Source: Rhynchopus euleeides (lineage: Eukaryota; Euglenozoa; Diplonemea; Diplonemida; Diplonemidae). Taken from it: a DNA stretch of 64,000 nucleotides. A program made the position numbers and the translations under genes. Below are positions 37,058 through 46,149 of the stretch, in pieces (within the stretch, counting starts at the first letter, position 1; each line of letters begins with the position of its first letter). The notes under the pieces were generated by a model that saw only the letters and a list, made by a program, of their open reading frames with translations, searched no databases and was not told the DNA's origin. The stretch is from NCBI GenBank assembly GCA_963210315.1, contig OY723251.1, positions 558,001-622,000 of the forward strand, in the 5' to 3' direction.

Positions 37058-40000
37058 CGGGAAACCGTTTCCAAACAGGTAACGTTGAAGATGCCCACGC
37101 CACCTTGCTGGGGGGGGCATGGAAAATATCCCAAGATGCACAGTCGCAGCAGTGACGCTGATATGAGGAAAACGAAGCTGGCATAATGCACAGGATGGGC
37201 ATGGCTCATGCATGTGGGTGCTGGTGCTGGTGCTGGTGTTGACAAGAATCCGATTCTCTACTACTGCGTCGGCAAAGGAATCTTGTCGACGTCACCCCTC
37301 CTGGGAGCTTCGATGGGTGAAGGAAAGGCGGGGGCGTGGGGGGCGGGGAGTGGGGTGGGGTGGGGCACCGCATTCGTTTATACCTAGCTCGGGTATCACA
37401 GCAACCCCCCACTGCCGCGATACCCCCCGCAGCACTCAAGAAACTGGATGCGATTCACGCTGAAGCACGGCTGGGCCTGGGCCCCTTGACTGGCCAACCG
37501 GTTATCGGTTCGCTTCATCCGGTCAAGGCACACGGCACAGGGACACCCGCCATAGTAAACACACAAACAAACCTCAGAACATGCGAGGACGGAGCCAGAC
37601 TAGAAGGCGAGAAGGAGACCATAAAATAAAATAGAACGCAAAGAGAATCACCGGGGGAAGGAGAAGGTGAAGGTGTGTCTGTTGTGTACGACAGATATCA
37701 AAGCAGCAAGGAGAAGGGATGAGTGTGGTATGGACAATAACAAAGGGAGGGACCACCAGCATTCTTAACATCACACTGGTTGCGGAACAGCCGCGGTTGC
37801 ACAAATATGGAGGTGGTTATGGAGAGAGGAGAGGGGGGGGGGGCGGTGAGAAAGAGCAACGATAGATGTGACGGATGCGGCGTGTGGTCAGGGGAAGGCT
37901 GCCGCCCTCCCCCCAAGCACCTCCACGCCTGTCCTTTGTTTTTTTTTCTCTGGTTCGGCTTTTGCAGAATTTGCCCCGCTCGCCTTGGCAGAAGTGCCTT
38001 TGGCACGGCAAGGGAGGAAGTGCCCTTCGGATCCAGCAAACAGTTCGAAAAAAAAATCAGAGCTGAAATACCTTTTCGTTTGAGCACACACACATGGATG
38101 TGCCCCTCTCTTGCATCTCAAGACTCGAGGTGCCAACACATAGCTCTGTGAAGTCGGATCGCTCTCGAACTTCAGAGTGTGTCAATTCTGTTCTTTTTCC
38201 CGGGAACGGGTCGGGGACAGTGCCTGTTCTTTTGCTTTGGAGTTGTGCGAACAAACTCGGCACAGAAAACTTTGCGCTGCAGATCATGCAGGACACACCA
38301 CACCCGCAGCAGGCGTGTGGGGGTGTGTTCTCGCGCTCGACGAATACCCGCTGGGTCTTCTCCCCCCTTACTGATTTGCAGGCGCAAAGCGTTGCTCCGA
38401 CGCGACTCCGCCGCTCTTCTCTTTTGTTGGGCGCGGATGAACACAAACAAGAAAAAAACACATGAGGCCGCTAACACTCTGGAAGGGGGGGGGGGGCAGG
38501 GGGTGCAGTAAAGACGGTTCCCAGAGGAGGTGGGTAGTAAAGGAGTGGAGGGTGAAAGAGAGAAAAGTATGGAAAAAAAGGCAATGTATAGAGCTGATCT
38601 CCCCTTCACTCTTTATGCAGGGTGGTATCCTGGGGCCTGGTCACAGGGTGCGGTCAGGCGGGACTGTATTGCCGACAGCAAATGTGTTGGAGAGCACGGT
38701 GTCAAAGAAACATATCACTCTGTTCACAAAAAGTTGGGAGGGACACAACTCCCATGGCTCAGCAAAGATCAATTGCAGGGGAAGACCTGTGCGCCAAAAA
38801 AAGACGAAAGTGCGCGGCATTCTCGGATTCCCCCCTCGCATCGGGGAAATCCAGTTTTAAATGCCGGGTGGAGCACAGCACTTCCGCCTCTGAAACGCCG
38901 CTGTGGGTCCAAACACACATTTCCTTCCCCACGACGACGGCATTTCATTGTAGAGGCACTGCAGCATTTCATTTCAAAAAAAGGGGGGGGGGGGACCAAT
39001 GCAGATGTGCAGGCTCTTCTGCTCGTAACTAGTAATAATCGGGCAGCAGCCTGAAAGAGCACCCACATGATCCCTTCCAGTGGTAGGGATGCCCCACTGC
39101 GCATCTTTCTTTCCTGGCCTCGGCGACCACAGCCCTACCGCACCGACCACAGCCCTGCCGCACCGGACAGGGCAGCAGGGTTGCGCTATGGTTACCAGAA
39201 GGTGGTTTATCACTCCAATGGTAAGACAGAATGGCACAGACGCAGGCCGCCCTACCCATAGAAATCAGTTGAAATAGCGCAATGCCTCCCCGTCTGTTTC
39301 CTCTTTTTTTTGGGAGGGGGCATCGAGGGCCACACCAAAACCTGGCGCCGGTGGGTCCAGCTCGGCAACCAGAAGACCTTTTCCCTTCCGGTCTTGCCAT
39401 GCAGTCTTGTGGTCCTCCTGTTCCGACGTAAGATGCGACAAGAGTGACTACTGCACACTGCTGCCAGGAGGAGTTTCGTCTCTCTCGGGGCATTGACACA
39501 GTTGAGCCCGATTTTTTTTGCAGCGCTAACTATTTCCCCCCCCCCCCCCCCTGCACGATACGACTCGAGTGACCTGCCGGTGCTGGCCCATGCTCTTCCT
39601 AGTGCACCGCATCCCCCACATCCACACGACCCTCACCCCACACGCTTCCAAAGAATAAGGCCCCCTCAAACCCCTCAACCCCCAACCTTCCTCTCATTGC
39701 AAACCAACACCCTCTGTGCTGCGAGGTGGTGTGTGGTCCACAAAACCCAAATGCAGGGGGCGGCGGGCCTGGGCGTGTGCACAATCCCTCGCAACTGATT
39801 CTCAGTGGAATCTTAAGCTGCGCATTAGGCACAATCCTGACCCAGCGGGTGCTGCTTTGTTGGGTGGGCGAGGAGGGGGGGTGGGGGGGGGGGGGCGGGA
39901 GGGTGGGAGGGCCGAAGCAAAAAAACAGGCGGCAGGGTGGGGTGGGGGAGGGGGGGGGGGTATGGGTGATCGTGAGGCAAGAAAGCTCTGGGTTGGAGTG

Positions 40001-41070
40001 TGCGGCAAAGAAATGTTTCATGCGAAGATCATACAATTTTCTGTACTTTTATGCGATGTACCTACGATTTTTCATACAACGCGACAAATGTTTTTTCGTT
40101 TTCGGGCCACATTCTTTTTAGAAGCAACGCGTGCGTCTTTCGCATTATGGTAGAAAACGCCCTGTCCGGCAACTGGGAATACAGTTCCGAACTCTCTTCT
40201 CGTTTGAGAGCGCACTTGCTGACCCAAGGTCTATGTTGGGTCCTGTGAAGTGGCATTAAGGTGCTAATCCTCAGGATTCAGCTGTACGTATTCTTCATTG
40301 CCTCGCGACTGAGCTATCCTTCGTCGGGAAGTAACTTGCACGCGTCAAAACATCGGTTCGTTCTGTCTTTCGGGCTCAAATCAACGATTCGTGGATCAAC
40401 CAATAATAGATGGAGAAGGGGCGGGGGTGGTGTGAGTGGGTGGGCGCTGCGTCATCGGAAGAGCGTTAGACCAGAAACAATATTGCATTGCAGAGGGGGG
40501 GGGGGGCAGGCTCTAAAAAATAGCCAAGTGGGACTACTGTTCTTGGTCACCTACACTCCGCACCCCAAACGTGCAGGTGACGATAAGTTTGCACAAACAA
40601 AACAAATGACCCCTCGGAAATAATTTTTTCCTTTGACCACGCCAAATTGGCGTCCCCCCACCCCCCCACCCTCCCAGTCCCCACGCAACGTACACTCCTC
40701 CGATGTCCGCATGCAGAGAAAGGAAACACAGGGATAGATTACGCAGATAAGATAGAAGCAAGGAAGGCAACACGATGAACGGGAGTAAATATCACAGCTA
40801 GAGGAGGTGCTGTGTCGGGTACGAGTAGTCGGGGTGGGGGGGTGGGTGTGCGTGTGCTCAGTGCATGCCCAGGTAGGAGATGCACAACAAAACTTGTTTT
40901 ACTTTGTTTGTGCACGCCTGGGTGTATGTGCTGGGTGGTTTGCCTTTTGTTCCGCCCCCCCCCCCCCCCCGTGACCTGCTGACAGGCCACAGGGCACACC
41001 ACACGCAGGCGAGCCATATTCTACGAAACACACACCCCCTCCCCCCCACCTCCACTGACACCCTTCACAC
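37058..41070. other. Four kilobases without a convincing gene
   Basis: The stretch is rich in homopolymers (G-runs at 37837-37848, 38488-38497, 39884-39896 and 39951-39960; C-run 39537-39551) and small dispersed repeats. TGTGCGCCAAAAAAAGACG at about 38789 resembles the segment at 30766, and CTCGTAACTAGTAAT at 39021 matches the end of repeat D1. Repeat D1 copy 2 is at 40210-40335. No frame has sustained coding character. Confidence 0.6.
40210..40335 (+). repeat. Dispersed ~130-bp repeat D1, copy 2
   Basis: The most divergent of the three copies: it keeps CCTGTGAAGTGGCATTAAGG, GTGCTAATCC, a TTCAGCTGTACG box and CTTCGTCGGGAAGTAACT. Confidence 0.65.
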
Positions 41071-41706
41071 TCACTGCTTCTTGCTGTAGCCCAGCCCGAG
41101 CTCTGGGTACTGCAGAGGGTCACCCTCCTCGTCAATCGCCTCGAGGTTGATGTACCACGGCTGGCCCAGCCACATCGCGCGGCCGCTGTGGTCCTCGATG
41201 GCGTGGACCGTGAGGGGGTGCATCAGGATGGACAGCTCGCCGCGCTGCTGCAGGAAGAAGGACAGCACCTGGGGGAGGTGCTCCACAGGCACCCACGTCT
41301 CGAAGGAGCCTGCGGGGTGCGGCCCGCGGGGCACCATGTTGACGGGCGGCACGTCGGACTGGTTGATGGGTGCAGGCAGGATGTCGTTCGTCACGCCGTG
41401 GCAGACTGCGACGAAATCGCCCCTCTTCACTGCGGCGACCAGCGCCTCGCGGATACGCTGGGCTGCCTTGCACGAATTCCCACACTCAGACGTCCCCCCG
41501 ACCAGGTGGAAGTAGGTGTGGAAGTGGTACTCCTTCACCCACCCCAGGCCCTCCGTGTCCTCGTTGTAGTTCGCCGCCTGGCTGCGGTTGAAAGGCGCCC
41601 TCATGGAGTGCGTCGTCCTGTAGCGGTTGCCCCCTGCGGTCGGGTCACTGTCTGGGCCGAAGGCGGCGCTAACGCACGCCGCTGCCACCAGGATAGCTGC
41701 AGACAT
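41071..41706 (-). CDS. DOPA 4,5-dioxygenase-like protein with signal peptide, 211 aa
   Basis: The frame opens at 41808; I choose the ATG at 41706 because it is followed at once by a hydrophobic signal-like segment ending in Ala-Ala-Phe-Gly and lies after a minus-strand CTTTCCGCAG acceptor. The mature part shows the family's His-Phe-His in Glu-Tyr-His-Phe-His-x-Tyr-Phe (residues 59-66), Gly-Pro-His-Pro (128-131), and Ser-Ile-Leu-Met-His-Pro-Leu-Thr with Glu-Asp-His-Ser (159-174), then Met-Trp-Leu-Gly. These histidines are the likely metal ligands and catalytic groups. The family cleaves catechols such as DOPA between carbons 4 and 5; the true substrate here is unknown. The signal peptide implies a secreted or endomembrane location. 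Length fits the family plus leader. Confidence 0.85.
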   Translation of the reverse strand: MSAAILVAAACVSAAFGPDSDPTAGGNRYRTTHSMRAPFNRSQAANYNEDTEGLGWVKEYHFHTYFHLVGGTSECGNSCKAAQRIREALVAAVKRGDFVAVCHGVTNDILPAPINQSDVPPVNMVPRGPHPAGSFETWVPVEHLPQVLSFFLQQRGELSILMHPLTVHAIEDHSGRAMWLGQPWYINLEAIDEEGDPLQYPELGLGYSKKQ

Positions 41707-41761
41707 GGTGTCGGGAGGCGGGGTGGAATCCGGGAAAGTTCGACTTGGATCGAGATTTTCT

Positions 41762-41776
41762 CTGCGGAAAGGGATG
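41762..41776 (-). promoter_or_regulatory. Candidate splice acceptor before the dioxygenase-like gene
   Basis: On the minus strand ATCCCTTTCCGCAG ends at 41762 after a long CCA-repeat tract; the AG is 55 nt before the chosen ATG and removes the upstream ATG at 41808 from the message. This supports the shorter protein. Confidence 0.45.
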
Positions 41777-41808
41777 GTGGTGGTGGTGGTGGTGGTGGGG
41801 CAAATCAC

Positions 41809-43363
41809 GGGTCGATTGAAACAGGGCTAAACTACCCTCTTCACTGCGACAAGGATCTTGGTATCGTGACATGCATGGCACAGAGGGGGTGACACCCTTC
41901 AGCCGTCATGCAGGCTGTGCCATGATCGGCATGTGTTGCGTCAGAACGCTGTGTGGGCAAAAAAAGGGAATGAGTTTCGGCCGTGGGGAGTCTGTGGTCA
42001 TTCAAACCCGGGGCAGAGCGGTGGTGTTGGGTGGCGGCGGCCTGTACACTTCTGTTCGGCCGATTCTTCGGAATCGGGTTGGCTGTGCTCCTCTTTCGGC
42101 TCACGGCTGCACGGAAGTGTGCCAGAGAACGAGAGAGACAGAGCCGCCACCGCCTCCAACCCAGAGATCTTTGGCAGAATCCTCTTGAACCGAACTCACC
42201 TACCAACTAAACTACTCCTGCCCTTGACATCCCTCGACACTTCTTGTCGTGGACCGGAAAAAAACAAAGGGCCTCTTAGCCTTACATTGCACTTAAGAAA
42301 GACGACCACCCTACGACCAGCCAGTGATGCATGCGAACTCTCCAGTGGAGACTTCGCTACTGCGGCGAGGACAACAGCGTTTTCGGTGAATCCCTCCTAT
42401 GTATTTGTGAGAAAATGTCGGAAGGATTCTTTGCCGAATTATTTGTCAAAGAATGGGCATCTCCTCTGGGCGGCTTCTCTGCGCCAAACAAATCACACAA
42501 ACGAGCCAGCATGGCCTGGTCTGAGCCAAAAAGGTGCAATAACGGATGAGCCAAACCACAGTGAGAAGGGTAAGGTGCGGCACAAGGCAATGCCACTTCG
42601 TGGCCAGAAGAAGAGAAGGGGCGGAACCCCTCACAGAGAGCGGGGGGTGGGTAGTGAAGTCGAAGAAAAGGATGAGGAGGGGGAACCATTAATGGGCATT
42701 CGTTGATCCGCCAGAGGCATATAGATCTCCTGCAGGTGTGGTGTGCCCTGCATGATTTGCTGTTGCAGAGGTTCTTGCAGCGGGGGTGGGGGGGTGGGGG
42801 ATGGGAGCGTATAGTTGGTAAGTCGGAGAAGAAATCGTACTCCTTCCGCTGTAATCAGAGGAAACACCCTGCCCAGCAACTGCAAAAGAGGGCAGATCCG
42901 GGCCACTTTTCGCTGACTGCACACTCCTGTGTCAAAGGCTGTGTAAGCCCCTGTGAAGTGGCATGAAGGTGCGATACTTATAAAACTTCAGTCGCACGAT
43001 TTCCTTCGTTACAAAGTCCGACCTCGCTACACTTCGTCGCTCGTAACTGGTAAATCGAAAGAAACAAAGGGAGGTTGGCCTCCTTCACTCGGCGCGAGTG
43101 CTATGCTCGGCCTGTGCTGTGTGTCGGCATGCCCGCAAACCCGCAAAATGTGCGGGCGGCAGGGTGGGCGTGTGCCTTCCCTTCGGAAAGGCAGAAGACT
43201 GAACACCCATCACAATAAAGGATATTGGTGGCAACTAACTGACACAGGCAGGGCTGTTGCCACAGAGCAACAAAACAAAATGGGCGCCCCCCCCCACCCC
43301 CCCACCCCCACTCCCACCTCCCGGATAGAGCGACCGAAATGCCAGAATCAGCTGCCCACACCC
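41809..43363. other. Intergenic region
   Basis: No convincing gene. It holds repeat D1 copy 3 and a CCCGCAAACCCGCAAAATGTGCGGGCGG segment in two parts (43128-43155) that can form a hairpin (CCCGCA/TGCGGG). Confidence 0.55.
42918..43049 (+). repeat. Dispersed ~130-bp repeat D1, copy 3
   Basis: Matches copy 1 through CCCTGTGAAGTGGCATGA, AAGGTGC, CTTCAGTCGCACGATTTCC, TTCGTTAC and CACTTCGTCGCTCGTAACT. The upstream part TGTGTCAAAGGCTGTGTAAG is also shared with copy 1. Confidence 0.7.
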
Positions 43364-45265
43364 TCAAACAGGCTGCCTCTCGCTTGGAGTGGGATAGTAG
43401 AGGCTGCCAGAATGATCCCTCGCAACTGGCTTCACACCCTCGTTGTACATCTCCTCCAGCCTTGATATCAACGCCTTCGGCAGGGCATCATGCACACACC
43501 TCTCGACAGACGGCAGGTCATCCCCGTCAAGACTGAGCAGCCCGAGACACCGCATCGCGACACCATCAGCATTGCAGGACACCCCGGTGCACAACCGGTT
43601 GCAGTATAACACGGGAATCCGCTTCTCCGGCTTCGACGCGCCATAGAGATAGTGATAACATGTCAGCCTTCGAGTCCCCATGCCGTACAACATCCCGTTC
43701 ACCACGATGCAGTTCATTAGGGGGAGTGTGTACGGCGTGGCTGTCTTCTCCCTCAGCTGGTCCACAGTGGTTTGCATCGATATCCCATCGGAGAAAGCTG
43801 TGCAGACCGTTGTCTGATAGAAGAAAATCCAATGCAGCGGCACCTCTATCACGCGCCACACCGCTGTCCCCGTGATGGGGGGCAGCGACGCCGCATCCGA
43901 TATCAGGTAACGCCTCCCCACACCCTCCGAGAAAAAATCATTCACGCGGATCCCAGGCCTCCAAGCCTGGGCCCGGCCAGCCAGAGGCGACGAGGCGCAT
44001 GGCACCCCTTCGCTGCTGCATTCGCTGCTCGCCCCCTCGCCTTCCTCTACAGCCCCGCTGCCCCCAACTGCATGGCTCGGCTGCGGCGGCGGCGGCGGGG
44101 GCGCACGGCGCTGCGATCCGCTGTGGGGATTGGGGGCGGCGGCGGTGTGGCCCGCGTGGGAGTGTGCCACAGCCTCTCGCACAGAGAGGCACATGCTGCG
44201 GGGTAGGCAGGCCTGGGAGGCGTCGTCGATACCCCCTCCGGTGCTGCGCGTGCTGTTCTCGCAGCTGGCGGAGAGGACAGATCTCCCGGAGAGCGACATC
44301 CGCGACGACGGGATGTGGGGGCGGAACAGCCCCGGCACCGAGCAAGACCCCGACAGCTGGGAGCTGTGCGGCGACACCCAGCCCTGCTCCTCCTCCAGCT
44401 CCAGCAGCCCGGCGGGTGGCGGAGGCGTGGTGGCGCCTGCTGCAGCACCCTCACCCGCCTCACCATTTTTCACAGAGGAAGCGTCATTTTTTGGAGAGGA
44501 CCCACCAGCCCGCCCCCCCGCCACCCGGACCACCAAAGGGGGATGCTTGCCACTGCGGGCCTCGGCTGAAGCGCTGGATGGGCGTGGAGGAGGTGCGGCA
44601 GTGCCCTCCGGGGGCAGGGTCTGCTGGGGCAGCGAGGTGGGCGCTGTGCCCTGGGGTGTGGCGGGGGCGCTGCTGGTTGCGGCTGGCCTGGCGGGGCGGG
44701 GCTGGGACTCGTCGCGGGGGGGGCGTGGTGGTGGCGACGGTGGTGTCGGGGGGTCCCCGGTGTCGCCGGCCTGCATCTCCTGCAGGGCGAGCTTTTCGGT
44801 GATGAGGCAGAGAGTTGCGTCGCTGAGAGCGCGGTATCCCATTGCACGGAGGGTGCGGTTCAGCATCTGGCCCCGCATGTGTTGGCGGAAGCGGTCCGGA
44901 GCGTCAGCGCCGACAGCTATGAGCTTTGTGCCGACCAGGGACAGGTCGTCTGCATCCCATTTCCGCCCCTCCGCCACCACCGCAAGCACTTCGGCAAGAT
45001 CGGGGTGGATCCCTGGGAGGTGCCGCATCGACCACACCGACCCCGCCTTCGACAGCCCACTGCCCGACCTCGCAAAACCAACCGACCCATCTGACACGCG
45101 GGACCTGCCGAGGGCTGGCCCTGCCCCGCCGCCACTGGGTGGGTGTGGGCGGTGTGGCGAGGTGGGCGGTGTGGCGGTGTGGGCTGGTTGTTCCCGGTCT
45201 TTCCCGCTGCTGGCGTTGGCGTTGGCGTTTGCGCCCTGAGCCCCCGACAGGGCAGGCAATGTCAT
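43364..45265 (-). CDS. Protein of unknown function, 633 aa, two ordered regions around a disordered linker
   Basis: The ATG at 45265 follows a C-rich leader and a CAAACAG acceptor-like site on the minus strand (AG at 45297-45296). Residues 1-80 are Pro/Ser/Gly-rich. Residues about 82-170 look helical and ordered (Leu-Ala-Glu-Val-Leu, then Arg-Phe-Arg-Gln-His-Met). Residues 170-450 are Pro/Ala/Ser low complexity. The C-terminal 460-620 region is ordered, with beta-strand-like segments such as Leu-His-Trp-Ile-Phe-Phe-Tyr and several Cys residues (Cys-Tyr-His-Tyr, Tyr-Cys-Asn-Arg-Leu-Cys). I do not recognise the family. No membrane span or signal peptide is visible. The frame is intact, ends in TGA at 43366-43364, and has the same strand and leader style as its neighbours. 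Confidence 0.8.
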   Translation of the reverse strand: MTLPALSGAQGANANANASSGKDREQPAHTATPPTSPHRPHPPSGGGAGPALGRSRVSDGSVGFARSGSGLSKAGSVWSMRHLPGIHPDLAEVLAVVAEGRKWDADDLSLVGTKLIAVGADAPDRFRQHMRGQMLNRTLRAMGYRALSDATLCLITEKLALQEMQAGDTGDPPTPPSPPPRPPRDESQPRPARPAATSSAPATPQGTAPTSLPQQTLPPEGTAAPPPRPSSASAEARSGKHPPLVVRVAGGRAGGSSPKNDASSVKNGEAGEGAAAGATTPPPPAGLLELEEEQGWVSPHSSQLSGSCSVPGLFRPHIPSSRMSLSGRSVLSASCENSTRSTGGGIDDASQACLPRSMCLSVREAVAHSHAGHTAAAPNPHSGSQRRAPPPPPPQPSHAVGGSGAVEEGEGASSECSSEGVPCASSPLAGRAQAWRPGIRVNDFFSEGVGRRYLISDAASLPPITGTAVWRVIEVPLHWIFFYQTTVCTAFSDGISMQTTVDQLREKTATPYTLPLMNCIVVNGMLYGMGTRRLTCYHYLYGASKPEKRIPVLYCNRLCTGVSCNADGVAMRCLGLLSLDGDDLPSVERCVHDALPKALISRLEEMYNEGVKPVARDHSGSLYYPTPSERQPV

Positions 45266-45834
45266 GGAGGGGGGGTGGGAGGGGTGGGAGGGGATCTGTT
45301 TGGGTGGTGTGGTGAAGGCCCCGTGGCTTCAGGGGGGGGGGGGTGGGAGATAAAATAGGAGGCACAAAAAAACTATCTGTGCCCCCGCTGGATCGTAAAG
45401 TGACAGCAGAATGAGACAACAAACCAATCACTGCCGAAAGTTGTTTTGTTGGAAACGCAGACCCCCCCCCCCCCCCCCGCTCTTTGTGTGCACCACTCCC
45501 CGGTCTGATGAAGTGGTGTGAGTGGGGACGCACGATCCAGCTAAAGGCACAAATAGTTTCCCCCAGTTGGCTACGCCGAATCAACAACAAAAAGGGCTGC
45601 AAATCGGCACACACACACACACACAGCAGGTGGCATAAAACAACATAGATGGCAGAAAATTAATTTTTGTAATTTTTAATTTTTGCTATCCGAAAAGTTA
45701 ATTTTTTGAAAAATTAATTTTAATTAATTTCCGGAATTAATTTTTCAAAAAATTAATTCCGGAAATTAATTGCAGTTAATCGCCCCTCCCCAGCTCCGCA
45801 AGGTGAAAAGTGGGAAAAATCGGGCAGTTCGATA
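45266..45834. other. Upstream flank and AT-rich palindromic segment
   Basis: After the leader there is a 15-C run (45463-45478), a (CA)n tract (45609-45625), and from 45655 to 45780 a striking AT-rich region of overlapping palindromes (TTAATTTTTTGAAAAATTAA; AATTAATTTCCGGAATTAATT; TCCGGAAATTAATT). No gene is visible. Confidence 0.7.
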
Positions 45835-46149
45835 CACGGTGGACTCCAGCGGCCCTAGCGGGAGTCTGGGAGCGGGAGTCTGAGCGGGTGTCAAAGACTC
45901 CCGCTAGCGGGAGTCTATACTCCCGCTAGGGGGAGTCTGACTCCCCCTAGCGGGAGTCTTTTCACCTATTTTCATCCATTTTTCCCATGATATAGTTACA
46001 GTCTACTGGCGTGGGGGGTAAAATCATGGTGGAAGAGGGATGGGGAGGGGCTTGTTTTGCTTCTGTCAGTTTCCCCGGACTCTGGACTACCTACCTATCC
46101 TCCTGGTAGCGGCTACACCTGCGGAGGTGAGCGGTTAGAATTTGAGGTG

